Notes under the pieces: generated by a model
The model's input: the letters and a program-made list of their open reading frames with translations, nothing else
Database searches by the model: none
What the model was told of the DNA's origin: nothing
Position numbers and translations under genes: made by a program
Shown here: piece by piece, positions 47,370 through 55,011 of the stretch
How positions within the stretch are numbered: the stretch's first letter is position 1
Layout of the letters: each line of letters opens with the position of its first letter
DNA from: an uncultured Oscillospiraceae bacterium
GTDB lineage: Bacteria; Bacillota; Clostridia; Oscillospirales; Oscillospiraceae
Assembly: GCA_910587345.1 (NCBI GenBank)
Contig: CAJUKH010000026.1
Coordinates: forward strand, 62,001-126,000
Reading direction: 5' to 3'
Length of the DNA: 64,000 bases

Positions 47370-48551
47370 TTACAGTGCCGCCTTTAACGCTTCCACTTTA
47401 TCGGTATGCTCCCAAGGCAGATCAATATCAGTACGTCCAAAATGTCCATAGGCGGCCGTCTGCTCATAGATCGGCCGGCGAAGGTCCAGTGTTTCAATAA
47501 TTTTCGCAGGACGGAGGTCAAAGACACGGTTCACTGCCGCCGCCAGCTTCTCTTCATCCACCGCTCCGGTACCATAGGTATCCACCAGAATACTGACTGG
47601 ATGGGCCACTCCGATGGCGTAGGCCACCTCGATTTGGCATTTCCGGGCCAGTCCCGCCGCCACAATATTCTTTGCTACATACCGAGCCATGTAGGCAGCA
47701 GACCGGTCCACTTTCGTGGGGTCTTTACCCGAAAAACAACCGCCGCCATGCGCAGCGCTGCCGCCATAGGTATCCACAATGATTTTACGCCCGGTAAGGC
47801 CGGTATCACCCACAGGTCCGCCCACTACGAACCGACCGGTGGGATTCACATAGAACTTGGTCGTTTCATCAATATATCGAGCCGGAATGACGGGTTTGAT
47901 AATGGTCTCTACCACCGCCTCCCGCAGCTCTTTCAGGTCTACCTCCGGATCATGCTGCGTTGAGATGACAATGGCGGGACAACGAAGGATCTTGCCGCCC
48001 TCGTCATACTCCACCGTCACCTGGCTCTTTCCATCAGGACGAAGCCATACCAGTTCTCCGCTCTTTCGTACCGAGGCCAGCCGGCGTGAAAGCTGGTGGG
48101 CCATGGAGATAGGTGCGGGCATCAATTCCGGCGTCTCATCACAGGCGTAACCAAACATCATCCCCTGATCTCCGGCGCCAATGAGGTCAGCTGCATCGGT
48201 ATCACCATTCTGATGCTCAAAAGACTGGTTGACCCCCATGGCGATATCGGGAGACTGTTCGTCAATCGCAGTCATCACTGCGCAGGAGCGATAATCAAAG
48301 CCATAGTTCGGGTCGGTATAACCGATCCTCTCCACCGTCCGACGGACAATGGCAGGGATATCGGTATAGTGGGAGGTGGTGATCTCTCCCATGACCGTCA
48401 CCATTCCAGTGGTAGTAAAGGTTTCACAAGCAACATGGGCGGTAGGGTCATGGGCAATGATGTCGTCCAAAACAGCGTCGGAAATTTGGTCGCAGACCTT
48501 ATCGGGATGTCCTTCCGTCACAGATTCTGATGTAAAAAGTCGCTTTGCCAT
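47370..48551 (-). CDS. metK: S-adenosylmethionine synthetase
   Basis: A 393-residue MetK, standard length. TSESVTEGHPDKVCDQISDAVLD, GAGDQGMMFGYACDETPE, the loop GGPVGDTGLTGRKIIVDTYGG and GGGCFSGKDPTKVDRSAAYMARYVAKN are intact. It makes SAM from ATP and methionine, the methyl donor for the methyltransferase and radical SAM enzymes in this window. It is monocistronic and controlled by a SAM-I riboswitch directly upstream. Confidence 0.97.
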   Translation of the reverse strand: MAKRLFTSESVTEGHPDKVCDQISDAVLDDIIAHDPTAHVACETFTTTGMVTVMGEITTSHYTDIPAIVRRTVERIGYTDPNYGFDYRSCAVMTAIDEQSPDIAMGVNQSFEHQNGDTDAADLIGAGDQGMMFGYACDETPELMPAPISMAHQLSRRLASVRKSGELVWLRPDGKSQVTVEYDEGGKILRCPAIVISTQHDPEVDLKELREAVVETIIKPVIPARYIDETTKFYVNPTGRFVVGGPVGDTGLTGRKIIVDTYGGSAAHGGGCFSGKDPTKVDRSAAYMARYVAKNIVAAGLARKCQIEVAYAIGVAHPVSILVDTYGTGAVDEEKLAAAVNRVFDLRPAKIIETLDLRRPIYEQTAAYGHFGRTDIDLPWEHTDKVEALKAAL

Positions 48552-48580
48552 ATTGATTTTCCTTTCTTTTGTTTTCCAAA

Positions 48581-48731
48581 CAAAAAGCGCCCCGCCATAA
48601 TCGACAGAGCACAGGATCTACCTATCCTCATCTTTCGATCACTCGCCGGATTTGGCACCTTGCTTCTGCAGGTTGCCGGGCTTCATAGGGCCGTTCCCTC
48701 CACCACTCTTGATAAGGCGCTATTGAATTGT
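48581..48731 (-). promoter_or_regulatory. SAM-I (S-box) riboswitch of metK
   Basis: The leader has the SAM-I core: CTTATCAAGAGTGGTGGAGG (P1 5' side and kink-turn), GGCCCTATGAAGCCCGGCAACC, AAGGTGCCAAATCC, and the P1 3' side GATGAGGATAGG (aptamer about 48621-48716). A GC-rich segment then TTTTTG (48591-48581) is the terminator end; it can pair with GTGCTCTG nearby or with AGCGCC at the 5' end of the RNA. SAM binding should stop metK transcription. The 48552-48888 gap also holds two promoters. Confidence 0.92.
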
Positions 48732-48737
48732 GACAGT

Positions 48738-48766
48738 ATTATACCTTTCTCCCCATCCCCTGTCAA
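48738..48766 (-). promoter_or_regulatory. metK promoter (full consensus)
   Basis: TTGACA (48766-48761), 17 bp, TATAAT (48743-48738); start near 48731, at the 5' end of the riboswitch. Confidence 0.88.
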
Positions 48767-48827
48767 GTATCATAAGAGAAAATATGTCACTCAATGACGC
48801 AGCCGAAAAATGTTTATACTTTCTTTC

Positions 48828-48856
48828 TTTACTTTTGAACAGAAAGCGGGTACAAT
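48828..48856 (+). promoter_or_regulatory. Promoter of the rhomboid-like gene
   Basis: TTTACT (48828-48833), 17 bp, TACAAT (48851-48856); predicted start near 48863, close to the TTG start codon's ribosome site. Confidence 0.55.
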
Positions 48857-48888
48857 CAGTATTATCAGTTTTTGGGGAGGGACCTTTC

Positions 48889-49752
48889 TTGCGCTGGCTT
48901 GAACAGAAGATTGACCGTTTTTGCAGCCTTCACCCACGGTTTGGCATTCCAAATCTGATGCTTTATATTGCCGTGGCAAATATGGCTATTTATTTACTGG
49001 ACACATTCAGCCTGAGTATTCACATTTCCAACTATCTCTATTTTTCCCGTGAACTCATTCTGAAGGAATGGCAGATCTGGCGTATCTTTACCTTTGTTCT
49101 TCTGCCCCAAAGCGGTGATTTTCTGCTTCGGGGGACCGGTCTTTTCTTTGTAGCCATTTCCGCATATTTCTACTATTGGATCGGCAGTGTTATTGAGCGG
49201 GAGATGGGTACTGCACGTTTTACCCTGTTCTATCTGGCCGGCGTTTTCCTCAACATTATCTGCGGCTTTATCGTCGGCGGCACTTCAATGCACTATATCA
49301 ACCTCTCCCTGTTTTTCTCAATGGCCATTTTCTTTCCTGACACATGGATCAGGCTTTTCTATATCCTGCCGGTTAAACTGAAGTGGATTGCCTGGATCGA
49401 TGCAGCTCTCTTTATCTGGGACGTGCTCACCTCTCTGTTGTCCTTTAACCTGTTGGGCGCCGTCCTGCCTGTCATAGCAATTTTCAACTTTATCCTGTTT
49501 TTCTGGTCTTACTTTACCCAGTGGCTCGGATATCGTAAGCTCCGCTTTCAACATCAGCACTCCCAGCAAACCGTTAATTTTAAAAAAGCCGCCAGCAAAG
49601 CCTATCAGCAAAAGGGTTATATCCACAAATGCGCCGTCTGTGGGAAAACCGATACCGAATATCCTGATATGGAGTTTCGCTACTGTTCCAAGTGCAATGG
49701 GTATTACTGCTACTGTATGGAACATATCAACAACCACGTTCATATTGAATAA
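48889..49752 (+). CDS. Rhomboid-fold membrane protein with C-terminal zinc-ribbon-like domain
   Basis: A 287-residue protein with about six hydrophobic helices (LMLYIAVANMAIYLLDTF, LFFVAISAYFYYWIGSVIEREMG, LFYLAGVFLNIICGFIVGG, LSLFFSMAIFFP, LLGAVLPVIAIFNFILFFW). The layout is rhomboid-like, but the catalytic GxSG serine is absent (the region reads MHYINLSLFFS). The C-terminus is a cysteine/histidine cluster, CAVCGKTDTEYPD, YCSKCNGYYCYCMEHINNHVH, that should bind zinc. The start is a TTG at 48889, seven bases after GGGGAGGG; longer in-frame starts overlap the metK promoter. The function is unknown. Confidence 0.8.
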   Translation: MRWLEQKIDRFCSLHPRFGIPNLMLYIAVANMAIYLLDTFSLSIHISNYLYFSRELILKEWQIWRIFTFVLLPQSGDFLLRGTGLFFVAISAYFYYWIGSVIEREMGTARFTLFYLAGVFLNIICGFIVGGTSMHYINLSLFFSMAIFFPDTWIRLFYILPVKLKWIAWIDAALFIWDVLTSLLSFNLLGAVLPVIAIFNFILFFWSYFTQWLGYRKLRFQHQHSQQTVNFKKAASKAYQQKGYIHKCAVCGKTDTEYPDMEFRYCSKCNGYYCYCMEHINNHVHIE

Positions 49753-49754
49753 AG

Positions 49755-49790
49755 AAACGAGGAAGCGGTTAGCCCCGCTTCCTCGTTTTT
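49755..49790. terminator. Bidirectional terminator
   Basis: Perfect 14-bp stem AAACGAGGAAGCGG/CCGCTTCCTCGTTT (49755-49768 with 49775-49788), six-base loop, flanked by T on the plus strand and A/T on the other side. Confidence 0.88.
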
Positions 49791-50661
49791 AGATGTTTGA
49801 CGGTATTGTATATGTCAAAAACGCTTCAACAGGAAGCCTCTTCACCGCCTCGTAGGCCTGCTGAGCGATCTCCCCGCTCTCAAACAGCCCAAAGACCGTT
49901 GGCCCTGTTCCCGTCATGCAGGCGCCAAGGGCGCCATTATCCAGCAGTGTTTGCTTTAACTCCTCTACCTGTTCCCGCTTACGCTGCGGCAGTATCTCCT
50001 CAAAAACATTGAAAAGCCGTCGGGCCACACCGTGCAGGTCCTGCTCCCTCAACGCTGTTACAAGCCCCGTTGTGTCCGGATGACAACGAAGGCGCTGGCC
50101 GTCGAGCCTTGCAAACAGCTCCGGTGTAGACACAGGAAAATCGGGCTTGGCCATCACTACCCAACAAAACGGAATGGCGGGCAATGTGGTTACCCGCTCT
50201 CCTCTCCCTTCGGCCAAAGCGGTCCCTCCCAAAACGCAATATGGAACATCGGAACCTACCTCTTCCCCGATTTGCGCCAGTCTCTCCGGCGAGAGATTCA
50301 ACTGCAGCAGCTCGTTAAGCCCCCGCAAAACGGCAGCGGCGTCGGCGCTGCCGCCCGCTGTTCCGGCACAAACCGGAATCTTTTTTTTCAAGTCAATGTT
50401 CAAGTGCTCCCAGGCAATGCCGCATTCCCTTTGAAGACAAAGTGCTGCAACAACAGCCAGATTTTTCCCATTCACCGGAAGAAATCCCAAATTGGTAGAA
50501 AGCGTCAGCCCCTCTCCCGGTCCCAACGTCAAGGTCAACTCGTCAGCCAGAGCCACCGACTGCATTACCATCTTCACTTCATGGTAACCGTCCACTCTCT
50601 TTCCCAGCACATCTAAAGTGAGGTTCAGCTTTGCCGGAGCATTTACCGTTATGGATGTCAT
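49789..50661 (-). CDS. ispE: 4-diphosphocytidyl-2-C-methyl-D-erythritol kinase
   Basis: A 290-residue GHMP kinase of the MEP isoprenoid pathway, phosphorylating CDP-ME at O2. Motifs are NAPAKLNLTLDVLGKRVDGYHEV, the ATP loop IPVCAGTAGGSADAAAVL and the third motif ACMTGTGPTVFGLF. Length is normal. It begins six bases after the aminotransferase stop codon, the last gene of an Lrp-aminotransferase-ispE run, and ends at a bidirectional terminator. Confidence 0.95.
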   Translation of the reverse strand: MTSITVNAPAKLNLTLDVLGKRVDGYHEVKMVMQSVALADELTLTLGPGEGLTLSTNLGFLPVNGKNLAVVAALCLQRECGIAWEHLNIDLKKKIPVCAGTAGGSADAAAVLRGLNELLQLNLSPERLAQIGEEVGSDVPYCVLGGTALAEGRGERVTTLPAIPFCWVVMAKPDFPVSTPELFARLDGQRLRCHPDTTGLVTALREQDLHGVARRLFNVFEEILPQRKREQVEELKQTLLDNGALGACMTGTGPTVFGLFESGEIAQQAYEAVKRLPVEAFLTYTIPSNI

Positions 50662-50667
50662 ACCCTG

Positions 50668-51849
50668 TCAGCCCTTCAACATATTCCGCTGCTTTAAAAA
50701 GTGCTTCAAACGGGCAAGGGCCTCTCCCAGATCCTGCATGGAGGCAGAGTAACACGCCCGCACAAAACCCTCTCCTCCCTGTCCAAAGGCAGACCCCGGA
50801 ATAACGGCTACCCGTTCAGCCATTAGAAACTGCTCACAAAATTCATCGGAAGTGAGTCCTGTTCCCCGGATATCAGGGAACACATAAAATGCCCCCTTCG
50901 GTTCCTCACACGGCAGGCCAAGCTGACGGAAGCCCTCCACCAGATATCGGCGGCGACCGTCATACTCGTCCCGCATTTTTTCAATATCCTCATCACCGTT
51001 GCGCATAGCTTCAATCGCAGCATACTGGCTGGTGGTAGGCGCAGACATGATCCCAAACTGATGGAGCTTCAGCATTTGCTTGATGATTGGCTCCGGCCCA
51101 CAGACATAGCCGAGCCGCCAACCGGTCATGGCGTGAGATTTGGAAAAACCATTGACCACTACGGTGCGCTCATACAGCTCCGATAAATTCGCCGGTGAAA
51201 AATGATGCTGCCCATAGGTGAGTTCGGCGTAGATCTCATCGGACAGAAGCATGACCTCTGTTCCCTGCAGGATTTCCACAATCGCCTCGTAATCTGCCTG
51301 CTCCATAATTCCACCTGTGGGATTGCAGGGATAGGGCAGCACAACGATTTTAGTCCGTTCGGTCAAATTGGCCCGCAACAGCTCAGGCGTCAGCTTAAAC
51401 CCATCCTCCGATTTGGTTTCTACAAAGACGGGAGTAGCCCCGGTCATAGACGCAAGAGGGCCATAGCAGACAAAGGATGGCACAGGAATGATGACCTCAT
51501 CTCCCGGATTCAAAAGCGCCCGCATGGTGATATCAATAGCTTCACTGCCGCCAACCGTGACGATTATCTGGCTTTTCGAGTCATACCGCAAATCGAACCG
51601 CCGCTCCAGATAAGCACTGATCTCCTCGCGAAGAGCCGCCAAACCGGCATTAGAGGTGTACTTGGTAAAGCCCTTTTCCAGTGAGTAAATACCCGCATCA
51701 CGGATATGCCAAGGTGTAATAAAATCAGGCTCTCCCACTCCAAGAGAAATGGAATCCTCCATCTCCTCCAAAAGATCAAAGAACTTTCGAATGCCGGAGG
51801 GTTTGACTTCCTTCACACGAGCAGAAAGGATATTTTCATAATCCATCAT
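50668..51849 (-). CDS. Class I/II PLP-dependent aminotransferase
   Basis: A 393-residue fold-type I aminotransferase: ISLGVGEPDFITPWHI, YTSNAGLAALREEISAYLERRF, VLPYPCNPTGGIM, LLSDEIYAELTYG, and the PLP lysine in NGFSKSHAMTGWRLGYVCGP. This resembles the AspB/PatA-like aromatic or aspartate aminotransferases of Firmicutes; the exact substrate is uncertain. The ATG at 51849 overlaps the stop codon of the upstream Lrp-type regulator (ATGA), so translation is coupled and the regulator likely senses a related amino acid. Confidence 0.9.
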   Translation of the reverse strand: MMDYENILSARVKEVKPSGIRKFFDLLEEMEDSISLGVGEPDFITPWHIRDAGIYSLEKGFTKYTSNAGLAALREEISAYLERRFDLRYDSKSQIIVTVGGSEAIDITMRALLNPGDEVIIPVPSFVCYGPLASMTGATPVFVETKSEDGFKLTPELLRANLTERTKIVVLPYPCNPTGGIMEQADYEAIVEILQGTEVMLLSDEIYAELTYGQHHFSPANLSELYERTVVVNGFSKSHAMTGWRLGYVCGPEPIIKQMLKLHQFGIMSAPTTSQYAAIEAMRNGDEDIEKMRDEYDGRRRYLVEGFRQLGLPCEEPKGAFYVFPDIRGTGLTSDEFCEQFLMAERVAVIPGSAFGQGGEGFVRACYSASMQDLGEALARLKHFLKQRNMLKG

Positions 51850-52325
51850 GTGAAGATCCACTCCTTTTCCTGCTTTTCCCGCTTATCAAAAATCAAATGA
51901 TTTTCCTTATATTTATGCAAAATAAAGTGAGTCGCGCAGCCGGTCACGCCCTCTAAAGGCGCCAGTTTCTCACTGACAAACTGCGCCACTTCCCGCAGTG
52001 TACGCCCGGAAATAATGACAGTAAAATCAAAGGCTCCGGACATAAGATACACACTCTCTACCTCATCGTACTGGTAAATGCGTTCCGCAATACGGTCAAA
52101 GCCATCTCCCCGCTGAGGAATCACCTTGACTTCGATCAAAGCGGTAACATTCTCCCGGTCTGTCTTATCCCAGTCGATCACAGCCTGATAACCCCGGATA
52201 ATTTTCTCTTTCTCCAGCTGTGCGATAGTCGCTTTGACTTCCTCCACCGACTTCTGCGTCATAGCAGCCAGCTGCTCAGGTGTCAAGGTGCAGTCGCTTT
52301 CCAAAAGCTGCAGCAATTTTGTCAT
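51846..52325 (-). CDS. Lrp/AsnC-family transcriptional regulator
   Basis: A 159-residue protein. The N-terminal helix-turn-helix is somewhat diverged (LLQLLESDCTLTPEQLAAMTQKSVEEVKATIAQLEKEKIIRGY); the C-terminal RAM ligand-binding domain is clear (VTALIEVKVIPQRGDGFDRIAERIYQYDEVESVYLMSGAFDFTVIISG). The ATG at 52325 follows AGGAGGGGAACAG. It overlaps the aminotransferase gene by four bases. It probably senses the amino acid handled by that enzyme. Confidence 0.9.
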   Translation of the reverse strand: MTKLLQLLESDCTLTPEQLAAMTQKSVEEVKATIAQLEKEKIIRGYQAVIDWDKTDRENVTALIEVKVIPQRGDGFDRIAERIYQYDEVESVYLMSGAFDFTVIISGRTLREVAQFVSEKLAPLEGVTGCATHFILHKYKENHLIFDKREKQEKEWIFT

Positions 52326-52342
52326 TCTGTTCCCCTCCTGAA

Positions 52343-52912
52343 TTAGTATGTGTGGTCGCAAATCTCCCGAATCTTAGCCTGAATGGTTTTTAAATCCTCA
52401 AAGGTCTCCGGACGGCGGCGCGGGTCTCTCAGCAATGCCGCCGGATGGAAAAGAGCGATACGCAGAATACCGTCTTTTTCAAACCATTGCCCATGCTCTC
52501 GAGTAATTTTAAAATCTTCTTTGATAAACTTCATGGCTGCAATGCGGCCCAAGCAAACAATGATTTTGGGCCGAATCAGTTGAATCTGCCGCTCCAACCA
52601 CTGGGCACAGGCCTCCTGCTCAATATTCAGCGGGTCCCGGTTTTGGGGTGGACGGCACTTTACCATGTTTCCGATATATACATTTTTTTCACGGCTTAAG
52701 TCAATGATCTCCAGCATATCATCCAACAGCTTTCCAGCACGCCCCACAAAAGGCCGACCGGTCAAGTCCTCCTGTTCACCGGGTCCTTCGCCGATACAAA
52801 GCACTTCCGCATCCGGGCTTCCTTCCCCGAACACCACGTTATGCCGGGTATCTGCCAAACCGCAGCGACGGCAATTCAGGCACTCCTCCCGCAACTTCTC
52901 CCATTGCTCCAT
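52343..52912 (-). CDS. Family 4 uracil-DNA glycosylase (iron-sulfur)
   Basis: A 189-residue glycosylase of the Fe-S type: CLNCRRCGLADTRHNVVFGEG carries the first cysteines, IGEGPGEQEDLTGRPFVGRAGKLLDDML is the active-site motif, NMVKCRPPQNRDPLNIEQEAC holds the remaining cysteines, and LFHPAALLRDPRRR the last motif. It removes uracil from DNA. The ATG at 52912 has AAAGGAGGAAACGGT upstream; longer in-frame starts lack a site. The Lrp-type regulator gene follows by 17 bases. Confidence 0.93.
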   Translation of the reverse strand: MEQWEKLREECLNCRRCGLADTRHNVVFGEGSPDAEVLCIGEGPGEQEDLTGRPFVGRAGKLLDDMLEIIDLSREKNVYIGNMVKCRPPQNRDPLNIEQEACAQWLERQIQLIRPKIIVCLGRIAAMKFIKEDFKITREHGQWFEKDGILRIALFHPAALLRDPRRRPETFEDLKTIQAKIREICDHTY

Positions 52913-53011
52913 ACCGTTTCCTCCTTTGTATATCTGCATGATTTTGAGGTATATTTTATCACATTCCAAAATAAATGCAAAGGCATAGCCAACATTTTCT
53001 AAAAATTTTTC

Positions 53012-53040
53012 TTGCAAATGAGAACAGTTTTGCGTATAAT
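53012..53040 (+). promoter_or_regulatory. Promoter of the T-box/aspS-gatCAB operon
   Basis: TTGCAA (53012-53017), 17 bp, perfect TATAAT (53035-53040); start near 53047. Confidence 0.8.
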
Positions 53041-53046
53041 ACGGCT

Positions 53047-53310
53047 ATATCCATAATTCAAAAGCGATGATGGAGACCGCCCCTCGGGCGTGCCGACAGA
53101 AAATACGGGTCACCGGCTGAGAGCCCGTTTCGGCAAAGAGAGGAAGCGCAACACTCCTGAGCTCGTGGTTTGAGCGTCCCCGGACAGGTAGGACCATGCG
53201 GCTTTTCCACGTTACGGAATTTGAGTGGCCGTCTGCTCTTTGGGCGGCAAGTCTGGGTGGTACCGCGGAATTTTCCGTCCCGAAGCTGTTTTCAGCTTCG
53301 GGACTTTTTT
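53047..53310 (+). promoter_or_regulatory. T-box leader, asparagine specifier
   Basis: This leader fills the 52913-53360 gap with the promoter. It opens with GCGATGATGGAGA (stem I base), has AAC (53150-53152) before ACTCCTGAGC at the specifier position, the T-box TGGTACCGCGG (53258-53268) and a terminator GTCCCGAAGCTG/CAGCTTCGGGAC plus six T (53277-53310). AAC is an asparagine codon, so uncharged tRNA(Asn) should trigger read-through into aspS-gatCAB. The specifier was placed by motif, not by a full fold. Confidence 0.9.
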
Positions 53311-53360
53311 CGTCCCGGGCCATTTCTCCGCCTAAATGGCGGACTATGAGGTGATACCAT

Positions 53361-54686
53361 ATGAAAGAAAAAATGACCGGAAGCCCCACTCATTTCTTCA
53401 CCGACCTTTCCGCCGTAATCGCCGGCCAATATGACGGCCAACCTGTCACGGTAAACGGGATGGTCCACTCTCTCCACAACATGGGGGGAATTACGTTCCT
53501 TACTCTCCGGGGGCCAAAAACTGTCTTGCAATGCGTTTTGGGTCCTGATGTAAACTCGCAGGAGATTGGCGAGGAATGTGCCGTAACCATTGTCGGAACG
53601 CCTCGAAAGGAACCCAGAGCGCCCGGAGGAGTGGAACTGGCTGTTCAAAGTTTAACGGTCCTCTCCCGCCCTGCCGCGCCCATGCCCGTCCCTGTTTCCA
53701 AATCAAAGTTAAATCTCAACCTGGATACCGAGCTTTCTCTGCGCCCAATAGTCTTGCGCAATTTGCAGGAGCGCTCCATCTTTCGTATTCAGGATGCCTT
53801 GTGCCGTGCCTTCCGAGAGACCCTTCACGGCCTCGGTTTCACCGAGGTCCATACTCCCAAAATCGTCCTGGCCGGTGCAGAGGGCGGCTCCAACATTTTC
53901 CGCTTGGACTACTTTGGCCGCAAGGCTTTCCTGGGGCAATCCCCTCAATTTTACAAGCAAATGATGGTGGGCGTTTATGAGCGAGTCTTTGAAATCGCTC
54001 CCGTCTTCCGGGCAGAAAAGCATTCCACCGCCCGGCATTTAAATGAGTATACCTCCATGGATCTTGAGATGGGCTTCCTGAACTCTTTTGAGGATATTAT
54101 GGAGGTAGAAACGCTCTTTCTCCAGCACGCTATGGCTCTTATCAAGGACGAATATGCCGATGACGTCGCCCGTCTTGGTATTGAAATTCCCGATGTTAAC
54201 TTCATTCCCTGCCTTCGTTTTGACGAGGCAAAACGGCTGGCGGCCGAGAAATATGGCCGTCCCATTCGTGACCCATATGACCTGGAACCCGAGGAAGAGC
54301 ATAATATCGGCCGTTATGCCAAAGAGGAACTGGGTTCCGATTTCGTCTTTATCACTCATTATCCCAGTAAAAAGCGTCCTTTTTACGCCATGGATGACCC
54401 GGAGGACCCGAAATTCACACTCTCCTTCGACCTGCTCTTTCGCGGCATGGAAGTTACCACCGGCGGCCAGCGGGTCCACGAGTACCAGGCCCAGGTGGAT
54501 AAGATGCTGGCTCGGGATATGCACCCCGAAGAGTTCAAAAGCTACCTGATGATCCACAAACACGGTATGCCTCCCCACGGCGGCCTTGGCATCGGGCTGG
54601 AGCGTCTTACTGCTCGCCTGTGCGGGTTGGACAATGTGCGCTATGCTTGTCTCTTCCCCCGGGATTTGAGCCGTCTGGAGCCTTGA
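53361..54686 (+). CDS. aspS: Aspartyl-tRNA synthetase, archaeal/non-discriminating type
   Basis: A 441-residue class IIb synthetase, much shorter than the bacterial AspRS of about 590 residues because it lacks the GAD insertion domain. The OB-fold anticodon domain (about residues 25-110) is followed by class II motifs: FTEVHTPKIVLAGAEGGSNIF, GQSPQFYKQMMVGVYERVFEIAPVFRAEKHSTARHLNEYTSMD and GGLGIGLERLTARLCG. Such archaeal-type enzymes often charge both tRNA(Asp) and tRNA(Asn), giving Asp-tRNA(Asn) for GatCAB. The gene order and the Asn T-box fit this. GAGGTG lies seven bases before the ATG. Confidence 0.93.
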   Translation: MKEKMTGSPTHFFTDLSAVIAGQYDGQPVTVNGMVHSLHNMGGITFLTLRGPKTVLQCVLGPDVNSQEIGEECAVTIVGTPRKEPRAPGGVELAVQSLTVLSRPAAPMPVPVSKSKLNLNLDTELSLRPIVLRNLQERSIFRIQDALCRAFRETLHGLGFTEVHTPKIVLAGAEGGSNIFRLDYFGRKAFLGQSPQFYKQMMVGVYERVFEIAPVFRAEKHSTARHLNEYTSMDLEMGFLNSFEDIMEVETLFLQHAMALIKDEYADDVARLGIEIPDVNFIPCLRFDEAKRLAAEKYGRPIRDPYDLEPEEEHNIGRYAKEELGSDFVFITHYPSKKRPFYAMDDPEDPKFTLSFDLLFRGMEVTTGGQRVHEYQAQVDKMLARDMHPEEFKSYLMIHKHGMPPHGGLGIGLERLTARLCGLDNVRYACLFPRDLSRLEP

Positions 54687-54714
54687 CATCAAATTGGAAC
54701 TGTGAGGTGTTTTT

Positions 54715-55002
54715 ATGAAAATCACCACCGAAATGGTTGATTATATTTCCGCCCTCGCCCGCCTTCAGGTGGATGAGGGGGAAAAAGAAGCAGTAACGGC
54801 TGAACTGGAGCGTATCGTTTCCTATATGGATCGGCTGAATGAATTGGACACCAACGAAATAGAGGCATTAAGCCATGTCTTCCCCATCAAAAATATCATG
54901 CGCCCTGACAAAATCGCCCCCTCCTTCTCTCGGGAATTACTGCTGCAAAACTCTCCCGGCGGCGATGAAGAAGCCTTTCTGGTCCCAAAGGCCGTAGATT
55001 GA
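54715..55002 (+). CDS. gatC: Asp/Glu-tRNA amidotransferase subunit C
   Basis: A 95-residue GatC: ITTEMVDYISALARLQVDEGEKEAV, then the LSHVFPIKNIMRPDKIAPSFSRELLLQNSPG belt that wraps GatA, ending FLVPKAVD. It stabilises the amidase subunit. GAGGTG precedes the ATG, 28 bases after aspS and 9 bases before gatA. Confidence 0.95.
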   Translation: MKITTEMVDYISALARLQVDEGEKEAVTAELERIVSYMDRLNELDTNEIEALSHVFPIKNIMRPDKIAPSFSRELLLQNSPGGDEEAFLVPKAVD

Positions 55003-55011
55003 GGTGATACC

